Below are positions 27,066-36,438 of a stretch of DNA of 64,000 bases, one piece after another. Position 1 is the first letter of the stretch. Every line of letters starts with the position of its first letter. The position numbers and the translations under genes are program-made. The stretch is from Flavobacterium psychrotrophum (GTDB lineage Bacteria; Bacteroidota; Bacteroidia; Flavobacteriales; Flavobacteriaceae): assembly GCF_003403075.1 (NCBI RefSeq), contig NZ_CP031557.1, positions 1,178,001 through 1,242,000 of the forward strand. Direction: 5' to 3'. The notes under the pieces are model-generated. The model made no database searches. It worked only from the letters and a program-made list of their open reading frames with translations, and was not told the origin of the DNA.

Positions 27066-29237
27066 TTACAATAATCTCGGTTCAGTAACATTGATATAAC
27101 ACATGCATTCAAGATTGTATCCCTTTCGCCTGTTTGTATCGCCTAAGCCCACCCATATCTGGTTTTTTAAATCCCGATATTTATACATGCAATAGGCAGC
27201 TAATCTTTTTTCTAAAAATTCCTTGGAAGAATGCGCCATGTAGGTTACGCCAATCCCAAGAGTCGGGCTAAAAAGCGAGGCATCGTGGAGGTTCCCGTCG
27301 CCGATAAAATCTGTTTTGGCCTTATCGATTTGCCTTTCAAATTGTAACAGCCCTGGTTTATCCATAGAAAGGATGGCGATGGCAATTTTTACCTTATGCT
27401 CAAGGGCGCTGTCGGCCAGTGCATCTAAGAGTACTGAAATACCCTTTGGAAGGTAGATTTCCGGCTTTTTTGAGGGTAAGAGGCTGTGTCCAAATTTATG
27501 TAGGTAGTAGTTGTTTATAGCGTCAGTCATTGGCATAAAAGAAACAAATTCATGGCCTTGCGTTTTTTCGGTCAGGTTTGCAAGAGCAAGGCCACTTTTT
27601 AGGTAATAGCCCAGCAGGTCCAGTTCTTCATATATTTGAAAGCGCTGTACCGAAAGGAATTCTTTTCTCCGGCGTATGTACTGTATAAATACAAAGGGAT
27701 TCGTTATAAGGTCTGCAATGACCTTTAGGTCATAGAGGCTAAGGATCCATGGAAAGTACCTGTTTTTAAAAAATCCCATCTTGTTGGTCGTTTTTAGTGC
27801 TGCAGCAATATTACCTATAGGTTCGAGTGTGATTGAAAGCAATACTACCTCATCGAATTTATCCCGCTCAATTACAACGGTCTTGCCTCTATCGGTTTTG
27901 AATACTGCCTGTGCTGAGCCCTGGATGTACTCCAGGGTCCTTATTCCCTGGTCATAGGATTCCTTGACAATTTCCTTCAGGTGCTGTTGGGTACGCTGTC
28001 GGTGCCCTTCCTTTGCCTTTGATGATATCCGGTGGCCTTTTACCTCTACGATAAAAAGCACGCTGTCAAAGTAAAAAATGGTATCACTTTCATACCGGTC
28101 TTCCCCGATGGTATAAAATAAGTTCGCCGGGTAGAAATGTGCCTGTGGCATAAGTCCCGTAAGTAGATCACGCGCCTGGTCCAATGTGAAATCATGTTTC
28201 GCCTTAGAGTATTTCCCTGATAATTTTCGCTGCGTTTTTATGAATGTTTCGAAGTGGAGTTCCGGTGCCCAGAACATTAAGGGTGCCGAGATTAACAGGT
28301 AGCGCCCGTTGTGATGGACAAAGGGGCGCAATTTTAAAATTGAATTTGCGGAAACGATATCATCGCCGGCTTCGAGGCTTGGAAAATCGCAACTATGCTG
28401 TTTTAAGAAAGCTTCCACTTTTTCTATCGGCATCCCGACACCTTCAGCCAGTTCTGCTGCAGAAAATGAGTAGATTTTGCCCAGGCGCGAATTCATATCC
28501 AAAAGGAAATACCGTTTCAGCATATCACGCTGGGTATTGTAAGGATATTTAGCGACTTCTTCTATTTCTTCTTTCGAGAGTATGATACCTTCCGGCAAAA
28601 TCCCTTTCTTTTTGAATTTCTGAATTTGCTTTACGCAATGACCGATATATTGCAAAGCCTGGTCGCGCATGGAATTGTATTTTTCACCCAGGAAAGTCGG
28701 TATTTGCTTGCGAAGGGTGATTGAGTCGGCGGGGCTAAAACCAAAGTGGGCTGTCAATTGCTCTTCGACGGGTCTGTATATATCCTGGCTGAACATTAAA
28801 TGGTGGTCCGGCAAGGCGGGATTCCTGACAAAGAGGGCTTCCCGCTGTAGTATGGCAGCAGGATCTTCTACGAGGTCTCTCATAGCATCATATGAATCCA
28901 TACGCTCATCGCTTTTATATCCCATATAGGCAAATGTCTCCTTCTTGAACGCATCGAACAGCGCATAGAAGTCTTCTATGTCAAGTGGTTTTGACGCATT
29001 ATATGGGTTTTTCAGGCATGCGAGCGCCGCAATTTCAATTAATACAAAATTTTTATCCCCCCTTAAATCATGGTATTCGGCGTTTGCATCTTCACTCTGG
29101 TGGTAATGAAATACTGCTGCCAAGAGGTCAAAGGTTTCAAATTGACCAACCATCTCCATGATTGACGCTTCAGACTCTTTTATTCGCTGTTGTAAGTCCC
29201 GGGCATTTGCCTGTAAAAAATGGCCTGTATTATCCAT
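27066..29237 (-). CDS. Large PD-(D/E)XK nuclease-like protein, unknown system
   Basis: A 723-residue protein I do not recognise as a whole. Residues about 380-402 read YESDTIFYFDSVLFIVEVKGHR, a restriction-endonuclease core (Asp, then Glu-Val-Lys) like those of NERD-type nucleases. The first 370 residues are helical and include a stretch that could be a helix-turn-helix (AAELAEGVGMPIEKVEAFLK, about 262-281). The C-terminal third has no motif. It is the first large gene of a three-gene run (nuclease, HEPN, HNH) on the minus strand, with 10 bases to the HEPN start. It probably acts on nucleic acid in defence; the target is unknown. Confidence 0.65.
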   Translation of the reverse strand: MDNTGHFLQANARDLQQRIKESEASIMEMVGQFETFDLLAAVFHYHQSEDANAEYHDLRGDKNFVLIEIAALACLKNPYNASKPLDIEDFYALFDAFKKETFAYMGYKSDERMDSYDAMRDLVEDPAAILQREALFVRNPALPDHHLMFSQDIYRPVEEQLTAHFGFSPADSITLRKQIPTFLGEKYNSMRDQALQYIGHCVKQIQKFKKKGILPEGIILSKEEIEEVAKYPYNTQRDMLKRYFLLDMNSRLGKIYSFSAAELAEGVGMPIEKVEAFLKQHSCDFPSLEAGDDIVSANSILKLRPFVHHNGRYLLISAPLMFWAPELHFETFIKTQRKLSGKYSKAKHDFTLDQARDLLTGLMPQAHFYPANLFYTIGEDRYESDTIFYFDSVLFIVEVKGHRISSKAKEGHRQRTQQHLKEIVKESYDQGIRTLEYIQGSAQAVFKTDRGKTVVIERDKFDEVVLLSITLEPIGNIAAALKTTNKMGFFKNRYFPWILSLYDLKVIADLITNPFVFIQYIRRRKEFLSVQRFQIYEELDLLGYYLKSGLALANLTEKTQGHEFVSFMPMTDAINNYYLHKFGHSLLPSKKPEIYLPKGISVLLDALADSALEHKVKIAIAILSMDKPGLLQFERQIDKAKTDFIGDGNLHDASLFSPTLGIGVTYMAHSSKEFLEKRLAAYCMYKYRDLKNQIWVGLGDTNRRKGYNLECMCYINVTEPRLL

Positions 29238-29291
29238 GGTATGTTATCCCTAGGGATTATTGGTTTAAAGTTGGTGGGCATGTTCTGGTGT

Positions 29292-29516
29292 TTACCTAAA
29301 CAAATACTTATCCAGATGTTCCCCTTGCTTGAATTCTGTTTTCCCTAAAATGGTATTATCTTCCTGGATGTAGCGCACTTCAACAAAAAAGTCGTTCACT
29401 GCATACAGCAGGCAGGTTACACCATCACAGGCAAGTGTGTCTACATGGGTTCCCTCATCCCAGACAGCCTGGTATTGTTGCTGCTCTGTAAGGATTAAAA
29501 AGTCGTATAGCTTCAT
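29292..29516 (-). CDS. Small conserved-type protein of unknown function
   Basis: A 74-residue acidic protein with an alternating beta pattern (TCLLYAVNDFFVEVRYI) and no signal or membrane segment. Starting just after the secreted nuclease gene and ending 54 bases before the large PD-(D/E)XK gene, it may be part of their transcript. Proteins of this size and style (AVWDEGTHV, LYAVNDFFVEV) are frequent in Bacteroidota mobile regions. No function can be given. Confidence 0.55.
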   Translation of the reverse strand: MKLYDFLILTEQQQYQAVWDEGTHVDTLACDGVTCLLYAVNDFFVEVRYIQEDNTILGKTEFKQGEHLDKYLFR

Positions 29517-29534
29517 GAAATCTTAGTGGCTGGA

Positions 29535-30356
29535 TTAGGGAATTTCGGTCAATGTAAAATCCCTTTTTTTGGATTCAAGGTTGCGCTGTTTGGTTTCGGT
29601 CAGTTCAGAGAAAAAATCAAGGCCTGTGAGCTTTTCTATTGCATCAACAGTAGTAAGATAAGTATTGAATTCATCAGACTGGGGATGCTGTGGAAAAAGA
29701 AAAGCTACGGTCTTTACGGTACCCTGGTACCCCCGTTTATAGGCATAAATCTTAAAGCAATGTGTCGGCACGGCCACACCGCTTGCAAGTGTGTCGGGCT
29801 TTGTGGCAAAGACAGGCCCGGTAATCACATAGAGGTCGTTAACCTCTTTACCGTTAGTGTCATCCTGGGAAAGCGTCTTACGCTCATACTCCTCAAGCTT
29901 TTGCCAGATCCCGCGGTTGAGGTCTTTATGCTGGGGGATTATATTGGACATAAGGTAGGTTTCCATGAGTGCACGTTGGCCATACTGGGCCTGTATGGCC
30001 GCATCCGGCGCCATATGCCCACGATCGTAGCCAGAGCCTTCGTAATCCTGGTGTGTTACCTGAGCTTGGGTACGAATGTCGTGCTGGAACTGGAACGGGC
30101 GCTCCCATTTCTCTATTTTTTCTTCCGCTGTCCCATAAGCCCCTTTTGCATTTCCGAGCCTGTAACAGGCCCATAATGGATTTTTTAGAGCATTGGAGTA
30201 CCCTATAATGAAGCCCTGGTTGTAGAGTACCTGCACATCTACGCCCTTGGGCAATCCGCTGTAGCTGAAGAGTGGCGCCAGGTGTTCCTGCGCCTTTAGC
30301 GCTGCGGTAACATAAAATAAAAAGCAAGCCAGTATGATTTTTATACGTGTATCCAT
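29535..30356 (-). CDS. Secreted DNA/RNA non-specific endonuclease (NucA family)
   Basis: A 273-residue beta-beta-alpha-metal nuclease. An N-terminal signal peptide (KIILACFLFYVTAALKAQ, cleavage about residue 22) sends it out of the cytoplasm. The catalytic centre is DYEGSGYDRGHMAPDAA (DRGH, His as general base, about residues 120-130) with the metal-binding Asn in SNIIPQHKDLNRGIW. Such enzymes degrade DNA and RNA in the periplasm or medium, for nutrition or as a barrier to incoming DNA. It is 18 bases upstream of the 74-residue gene on the same strand and may lead that operon. Confidence 0.88.
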   Translation of the reverse strand: MDTRIKIILACFLFYVTAALKAQEHLAPLFSYSGLPKGVDVQVLYNQGFIIGYSNALKNPLWACYRLGNAKGAYGTAEEKIEKWERPFQFQHDIRTQAQVTHQDYEGSGYDRGHMAPDAAIQAQYGQRALMETYLMSNIIPQHKDLNRGIWQKLEEYERKTLSQDDTNGKEVNDLYVITGPVFATKPDTLASGVAVPTHCFKIYAYKRGYQGTVKTVAFLFPQHPQSDEFNTYLTTVDAIEKLTGLDFFSELTETKQRNLESKKRDFTLTEIP

Positions 30357-30479
30357 AGGTTAATTGTTTACTTGTGTTGGATGGTTAAGTATACGCCCGC
30401 GATTGCAGCGGCATCCTTTTTCGGTGGAAAAGATATAGCGGAATGCGCGTTAGGGCGCCCCGTCGTCCTGCTTTACCTT

Positions 30480-30677
30480 TTATAGCATATCACTGTAAAA
30501 TTCTTTAAGATGCCACCATCCCGGGCAGGTTTCTATGTTGCTTTTGAAATTGGCTATGGTGATATAGCAGGCATTTAAGAATTTTTGGATATCGGTTATC
30601 TTGGCCCATGGCTTCCAGTCCACCTGTTGGGGAGGTAGGTTTTTCTCAAAATACTTTTTAATCTCATCAGGGTTCAT
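30480..30677 (-). CDS. Small protein, possibly DUF6965-like
   Basis: A 65-residue soluble protein (DEIKKYFEKNLPPQQVDW, then DIQKFLNACYITIANF and WWHLKEFY). Bacteroidota carry many such short proteins, annotated as DUF6965; the likeness here is by eye only. It stands alone, 77 bases after the stop of the sacsin-like ATPase gene and 123 bases before the nuclease gene, all on the minus strand. No function is known. Confidence 0.5.
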   Translation of the reverse strand: MNPDEIKKYFEKNLPPQQVDWKPWAKITDIQKFLNACYITIANFKSNIETCPGWWHLKEFYSDML

Positions 30678-30754
30678 AGGACTCGAAGATAGGAAAGTTT
30701 TTCATACAAACGGTTACTAATCAGGCTTGGCCACCACCTTAGCCGGAGTGTATC

Positions 30755-33700
30755 CTAAACTTTTTTAAACTTTATTATATAATTGTCGTTTACCACAGAA
30801 AACCGGTCGTTGTCACTAAAGGAAGACTTAGCCCCATAGTCAAAAAGCCCCTGTATGCGCTCAATCTCGGCATTAGCAGGGTCTGCTATGTTCTTTACCA
30901 GGAAGATTTCATAATTCCTTTTTTTAGCCTCTCCAAATCGCACTTCCGGGGAGGTTATATGGAAGGCATCTTCACGGCTACCGACCACTTTCACTTCAAT
31001 ATACCGCGGATATTTTGCCCCGTTCGGTATGTATTCTATATCATAACCCAGGCCGTCCTTACCACAGATATTATTGCCGCAGTGGCGGGCGTATTCAGAC
31101 ACCCATTTAATACTCTGCTTATTATCCAGTGTCTGGTTCAGGTATTGAAATACAAGGTATTCCCCTAAGAAACCAACATCTTCTTTCGGGACTTTTGGCC
31201 TTATGCCTATTGGGGTTCCCGGGCTACCGCCGGCTTTCTTTTTTGTATCTGTGGCATTGGTCTTTATCGTTTTTGAGGTTATGTTGCCAAATCCTGCCTC
31301 GCCGAAGAGTGCGTCGATTTGCCCCTTTAATTCTGCCAGGGTATTGTAAAATAAGTCGGAGTCCCCGACTTTGAGTTTTTTAGAGCCCTTAGTGGCATTT
31401 TTACCTGCTTCAGTACGGCTACCCATCCAACTTTCAAATGCAGTAGCAATGGCAGGAAGCTCCTCTTCAAAATACAGCAGTGATTCCATCGTAGGGTTTT
31501 CCCCTAGGTATTGTGTAAAGAGCAACCTGTCGGTGGTTGGGTTTGTAGTGTAAAAAGTATCCAGGTTATCCACCCTGGCAATGGATAAATCTTTGTTAGC
31601 CACGTTGGCAAGTGCAGTGGTGTCTATGCCAAAAGTATCCAGAACAACCCTTGCAAGTTCGGTATCAGCGTGGCTTTTGTAATCTACTTCATTAACAGGT
31701 ACACCTTCCAGATGTTGGAATTGTTGTATCTTTTCCAAAAAGCGCGGCCTAAGGTTGGCATCCATGCGGCACATCTCATGATAGCTACTGGTAAATGCCG
31801 CTGTAAGGGCAGTAAGCTGCTGCCTGAAATAAAGCTTAAAGAGCGGCTGGAGATCCAGCTGCGGGTAGTGAAAAGCATTGAATTTTGAAACCTTCAAACC
31901 CGTCGCGGTTAAGAGGTCTATCAACACCTGGGCGCTGTCCTCATCACAAAGGTCATTGTAATTAAGGGTATCATAGCATTGTGTAATATGCGTCGCAAAT
32001 TTTGGGAATGCCTTGGTGAGGGCTACCAGTAGCTGCTGGTCGGAATCGTCCTTGGGCTTAAGGTTATTGCTACGGTGGCACCTTGTAAAAGATTTCCAGA
32101 AATCCAATTTAGGGTTGCTGATTATTCCTAATAAATTCCGCGCATGGGCCAGTTTCTTAAGTTGCTGGTCGTCGAGTTCAGCCCGCAATATTTCATCGCG
32201 TGAGTTCCCGCTTTTTGAGAACAGTTCCCTGATTTGCTGGCGTTGGGAATCCACATCAAGCATTGCGCTGAAGGCATCGGCAATGGCCGAGCAAAATTGC
32301 ACATCATCCCGCAGTTCCTGGATATCGGTAGCATCCCGGCAACAGATATGTACCGTACTGCGGTTACGCTCGTAAAAATATTCGTAATCACCCAGTAAGA
32401 TTTCCCGTTGTTCTCCCTTTATTTCCATGTGCAGGCTAAGTTCCGGGATGAGGCTGAAACGGGTATCGCGGATAGTATTTTTCTCGCTGCCGCCGTCGAC
32501 TTCCCTTCGCAATACATATACATATGGCTTGAAATTCTCCATCTCTGCCACGAAAGCGTTATTCAGGCTATGGGGCATAGGGGTTTGGCTGATTTTTAGC
32601 GCTATATTTTCAAGGGGTTGTACCCCAAATAGCCTGCGTATTTTGTCTTTTCCCCTTCTTCTGTCAATGTCAATCACATTAAACTGGCGCAGTATCGCTT
32701 CCCCATAGCGCTTGTCGTTTACGTACACACATGAGGAAGCGACAATGAATTCGCCGTTTTTGCATAAGACTTCCCCCTCTGAGATGAATTTTTTGTAGGC
32801 GGGGTCTTCTTCGTCTATACGCTCCAGCATCTTATCGTCAAAATTTGCAGAGAGCTGGTTGTATATTGTCCGCGCTTTTTTCTCCCCGTTCTCCATCGAG
32901 GGCAACTTCAAGAGGATATTGAATAACATCTCGGTGGAAAAACTGCTTACCGACTTGTGCACTCCAATTATTGACAGCAGGTAATCTGCTTTTTCCCGAC
33001 TAATACCATAGTTTCTTAATATCTCATAGTCCAGGGACGGCTTTTCAACAAGCCCTTGAAAATCCTCGTTTACATAAGCGGCGGTTGTACAGCGTGACGG
33101 GGTTTCAGAAAAACCTTGTTCGCAGTGCAGCCAAGCGGTATTAGCTATCGTCCAGCGTATAAACGACCTCATTTTTGTGTGCCCTATTTTTCTCCATACT
33201 TTAGTATTGTAAAAGTCAAAATAGATGACACTTCCTTCCGGCTCAACGTCTCTTTCTAATAATTGTAAAAGTAAGGTGTCTTCTGAAATCCAATGCAGTA
33301 CTTTTTCGGGCGTGTTATTCTTAAGCAGTTTTTCAAGATCATCAATGCTACTGACATTCACAGTACCGTAGCCATTTGTAAGTTCCTCTTTGAATTTCGT
33401 ATAATCTTTGAAAAGGTAATCGTCTACTTTTGACCTGTAGTCGTAGGTTTTCATGTTATACTCTGCGTAGGGTCCCGTAGTAGTATAAAGCAGTAAACGT
33501 GGACGTGTCGCGGCACCAAGCCAAAGCAGGTATTTTGTCCAGTCCTCTTCTTTACCTTGGGGGACCATCATTTTTTTGGGACCGGCAATGTTTTTAGTTT
33601 TGTCATAGCGGTACAGTTCCCCGGTCAGGGTATGGCCGTATTCCCTTCCGAGATAGCTCTTGTTAGCCATAACTATGGTTCCTTTTACCGACAATATGGG

Positions 33701-35533
33701 ACAGGGTTCGCCTTTCCATTGTTGTTGCACAATGCCATAGGCGGAGTACAAACTGAAAAGGTAATTATGGAGCTCAATAATCTCTTCGTTGCGTGTTGCC
33801 CCGCTGTAGTGCCTGATAAGCAGTGTTACCAACTCCTCAAACCGGTATTCTTTCAGGTTAAACTTTGGCAGTGCCTGTGCCAGTGATTTTATATCTGCTA
33901 CCTCCATAAGGGATAAAAGTTCAGTAGTCAGTTGCTCGTCGATGATCTGGATGTCCAAATTAGATGGGAGCGAGAATTTTTTCTGGTTATCGGGCAGAAA
34001 AACGGATTTGTCAAAGGATAATGGCTGGTAGTTAGTGCCGTAGAAGAACGTGGTTTCACCTAAATCTTCATTCTTACCCATATGTTCGTGTACCGCATCT
34101 ATTAATTGAGCATAGTCACCCTGGGGTATTTGCCGGCACCTGGAGACAATATCTTCCATCATGGTTGTCGTATTGTAGCTCCCGCAGTGCAATTCATTCA
34201 GGATATTAAATGCCTTAGGGTTTTCACAATTTTGCAATATGTTCGCAAAGGCTTTTGGGTCAAGATATTCTGAAAGTATTTTTTCAGGATAATAAACCGG
34301 TCGGTCCTCATCATCCCAAGTAATATAAGTGTTTGCCGTAGTTGGGAAAATAGGTACCTGTTTCGCTTCCCGTAGTACCGCGTCACGGAGTGTTTTCGGT
34401 TTAATTACATCGTCAAGCCCCGTTATTTCTACCGTAAGAAACTCAAGGGCTGCATATGAGGGTACGCCCGTTGCGGCGGCGATCTTCGCAGCCGCGCCAG
34501 CCAATAGTTCCGGCAGGAGTGCAAGCAGTTTCTTGTTGTATCCTTGGGGATCATCTATAATAAGGTTTCGGTCGGCATTAAGCTCGAAGGTACCGTGTAA
34601 TATCCCTGAGCATCTTATCGGTACTTTGGTGCGGAAAAAGGAATATACCATGTCCTTAACAGGATCAAAACCGTCACACCACGCCATACAAAGCTCGTAT
34701 GATGGACCTTGGTCTGAAAATTTACCCTTTAGGGCGTATTTTTTCCAAAGCCTCTTGTTTTGCGTGCCGTCCTCAAGGAATGTTGATACAACAACGTCGC
34801 CATCCTGATTTACAGTTCGCGTATATCGGGTGATGCCGCCCTCTAGATCAAGGATGATTTCTTCGAGATTATTGAGGAAAAGTAGGATTTCCCCGTCCAG
34901 GTCGCTTAGGATTTGTGCTTTGACCTCATCCATTGCGTTAGAAAGCAGCGCTACCTCAATTATCGTATCGTAGAATTGCTGTTCGGGTGTTGCCTGGGAG
35001 TCCAGTACCTCGGGACAAACCAGTGTAGATATGGGCTGCATTAATTTTTTTTTATTGAGCCTATCGTATTGTTTCCTGAATTTTCCGTCTTTTAATAATT
35101 CATCCAGAACTTTCCTGCTATAGTCTTCAGAGAAGGCAACATGAAGGTCGTGGCTGTGTATGGTAATGCTTTTCGCCCAACTGAGGATTGAGCGGAAACC
35201 AAGCCCTTTTTTTCCGATTTGGTCTTCTTCTGCCTGTTTGGGACTTAGGTGGCTGTGAAAAATCGAATTTAAGCCTTCCTCAGAAAAAGGGTGCCCGGTG
35301 TTGGCTATCATGAGTTTTTCGCCCTTTAGCCTAATTAGTACTCTCTTTTTTTTACGTGCTTTGCTTGCTGCATCGTCCGCGTTCTGAATCATTTCCAGCA
35401 GCTGACGGCCATTGTAATTTTTTATGTTTTCTTTCTCTCCGTTGTACTCGGAGAACATACGCGACGGGCTTCTGAGATAGACTTCTTTAGTGGTCTCAAT
35501 TTGTTGTATTGCGGCGGTTTGTATGGTTGTCAT
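30755..35533 (-). CDS. Sacsin-like GHKL ATPase with C-terminal DUF3883-like domain
   Basis: A 1592-residue protein of a type common in defence islands. The N-terminal 200 residues are an Hsp90/sacsin-like ATPase: N-box RQLLEMIQNADDA, G1 IANTGHPFSEEGL and G2 QIGKKGLGFRSIL. The long middle has no motif. The C-terminus (about 1460-1590) fits DUF3883, a PD-(D/E)XK-like domain: FLGEYLVFQYL, GLGYDIEYI and YIEVKVVGS (Asp, then Glu-Val-Lys). ATP-driven clamp closure may license the nuclease, as inferred from the fold pair. Its start codon lies in the stop codon (TAATG) of a small upstream gene, so both are made together. No described system is assigned. Confidence 0.78.
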   Translation of the reverse strand: MTTIQTAAIQQIETTKEVYLRSPSRMFSEYNGEKENIKNYNGRQLLEMIQNADDAASKARKKKRVLIRLKGEKLMIANTGHPFSEEGLNSIFHSHLSPKQAEEDQIGKKGLGFRSILSWAKSITIHSHDLHVAFSEDYSRKVLDELLKDGKFRKQYDRLNKKKLMQPISTLVCPEVLDSQATPEQQFYDTIIEVALLSNAMDEVKAQILSDLDGEILLFLNNLEEIILDLEGGITRYTRTVNQDGDVVVSTFLEDGTQNKRLWKKYALKGKFSDQGPSYELCMAWCDGFDPVKDMVYSFFRTKVPIRCSGILHGTFELNADRNLIIDDPQGYNKKLLALLPELLAGAAAKIAAATGVPSYAALEFLTVEITGLDDVIKPKTLRDAVLREAKQVPIFPTTANTYITWDDEDRPVYYPEKILSEYLDPKAFANILQNCENPKAFNILNELHCGSYNTTTMMEDIVSRCRQIPQGDYAQLIDAVHEHMGKNEDLGETTFFYGTNYQPLSFDKSVFLPDNQKKFSLPSNLDIQIIDEQLTTELLSLMEVADIKSLAQALPKFNLKEYRFEELVTLLIRHYSGATRNEEIIELHNYLFSLYSAYGIVQQQWKGEPCPILSVKGTIVMANKSYLGREYGHTLTGELYRYDKTKNIAGPKKMMVPQGKEEDWTKYLLWLGAATRPRLLLYTTTGPYAEYNMKTYDYRSKVDDYLFKDYTKFKEELTNGYGTVNVSSIDDLEKLLKNNTPEKVLHWISEDTLLLQLLERDVEPEGSVIYFDFYNTKVWRKIGHTKMRSFIRWTIANTAWLHCEQGFSETPSRCTTAAYVNEDFQGLVEKPSLDYEILRNYGISREKADYLLSIIGVHKSVSSFSTEMLFNILLKLPSMENGEKKARTIYNQLSANFDDKMLERIDEEDPAYKKFISEGEVLCKNGEFIVASSCVYVNDKRYGEAILRQFNVIDIDRRRGKDKIRRLFGVQPLENIALKISQTPMPHSLNNAFVAEMENFKPYVYVLRREVDGGSEKNTIRDTRFSLIPELSLHMEIKGEQREILLGDYEYFYERNRSTVHICCRDATDIQELRDDVQFCSAIADAFSAMLDVDSQRQQIRELFSKSGNSRDEILRAELDDQQLKKLAHARNLLGIISNPKLDFWKSFTRCHRSNNLKPKDDSDQQLLVALTKAFPKFATHITQCYDTLNYNDLCDEDSAQVLIDLLTATGLKVSKFNAFHYPQLDLQPLFKLYFRQQLTALTAAFTSSYHEMCRMDANLRPRFLEKIQQFQHLEGVPVNEVDYKSHADTELARVVLDTFGIDTTALANVANKDLSIARVDNLDTFYTTNPTTDRLLFTQYLGENPTMESLLYFEEELPAIATAFESWMGSRTEAGKNATKGSKKLKVGDSDLFYNTLAELKGQIDALFGEAGFGNITSKTIKTNATDTKKKAGGSPGTPIGIRPKVPKEDVGFLGEYLVFQYLNQTLDNKQSIKWVSEYARHCGNNICGKDGLGYDIEYIPNGAKYPRYIEVKVVGSREDAFHITSPEVRFGEAKKRNYEIFLVKNIADPANAEIERIQGLFDYGAKSSFSDNDRFSVVNDNYIIKFKKV

Positions 35534-35751
35534 TACGATATGGTTGAGGACAGAAAGATATCGATTGATTTAAATATTTCCAAGTAAAATCTTACTAACT
35601 TAAAGTTCTGAATAGTCGAAGCCATAGCATTTAAACGATCCCGCTTAATTTTTACATATTGTTTTTGCCCTTGCTGTATTTCCCCAAGTGCCTTAAGGTA
35701 AACTTGATTTTGGGCGTATAAAAAACGAGTTAGTTTAAAAGTATCTTCCAT
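35533..35751 (-). CDS. Small partner ORF coupled to the sacsin-like ATPase
   Basis: A 72-residue basic, helical protein (KQYVKIKRDRLNAMAST, FYLEIFKSIDIFL) with no known domain. Its TAA overlaps the ATG of the 1592-residue ATPase (TAATG), which strongly suggests translational coupling and a shared role, for instance as a regulatory or stabilising subunit. Both genes are on the minus strand and follow a 75-base gap after the AlkB gene. Confidence 0.6.
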   Translation of the reverse strand: MEDTFKLTRFLYAQNQVYLKALGEIQQGQKQYVKIKRDRLNAMASTIQNFKLVRFYLEIFKSIDIFLSSTIS

Positions 35752-35826
35752 TTTTTTCTTTTAATGCGATGCGAATTTAAATTTTGTGCAGGTTTTAATG
35801 TTATAGTTTTTTTCTAAAAATATACT

Positions 35827-36438
35827 CTATTTTACCATTCGGAATGTCAGGTTTATTCGGGGCAAAAGAGATCTGGCCGATTTCGGTATATGATGTTCCC
35901 AATACGTATTGGTCGTACCTGACATCAAGAGTAATGTGCCGTGATGTAGGGGTATTTCAACCTGACCAACCGCTTTATTGGTCTTATGGCGAAAACGAAA
36001 AGGCCTGGTCTGTCCAAAGGTGACTGATGCTATATTGGGATTACGCCCAATCTTATGTTCCCTGTCGGAATGCCATGCTACGCTGTCATTTCCATCCCTA
36101 TATAGATTTAAAAGTACCGCATTAAACTTCAGGCCGGTTTCTGTTTCCACTTTCTGGCGCAACGCTAAGAGTTCCGGTGTCCAGGTTTGGGGCTCTTCGC
36201 TATCCTCTTCCTGCCGCCCGTACCAGGCGATCATACGCGGTGCGGTAACCATTTTATCGTACATGGGCATTTGGTACTGATGCCATGGTGTATACTGAAG
36301 CAATTTCATATAATAATGATCTGCTTCTTCTTTGCGAATAAAGCTGTCATACTGCATCAGATCCAGGTCCGGCAGGTCAAAGTATTTCTTTGGGCTGGTG
36401 CCTGTGGTAAAAAGTTCAGTCTCATTAAATAGTGTCAT
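35827..36438 (-). CDS. alkB: AlkB-type Fe(II)/2-oxoglutarate dioxygenase
   Basis: A 203-residue DNA dealkylation enzyme that oxidatively removes methyl and other alkyl groups from bases. Features are the nucleotide-recognition lid with APRMIAWYG, the first iron-binding pair His-x-Asp in VAWHSDREH, the family motif SVTFGQTRPFRF, the distal His in WEHHIPKS, and the 2-oxoglutarate-binding Arg pair in PRINLTFR. It overlaps the exonuclease/GIY-YIG gene by 14 bp and ends the run starting with imuA, so it is probably induced with the DNA-damage genes. Confidence 0.92.
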   Translation of the reverse strand: MTLFNETELFTTGTSPKKYFDLPDLDLMQYDSFIRKEEADHYYMKLLQYTPWHQYQMPMYDKMVTAPRMIAWYGRQEEDSEEPQTWTPELLALRQKVETETGLKFNAVLLNLYRDGNDSVAWHSDREHKIGRNPNIASVTFGQTRPFRFRHKTNKAVGQVEIPLHHGTLLLMSGTTNTYWEHHIPKSARSLLPRINLTFRMVK

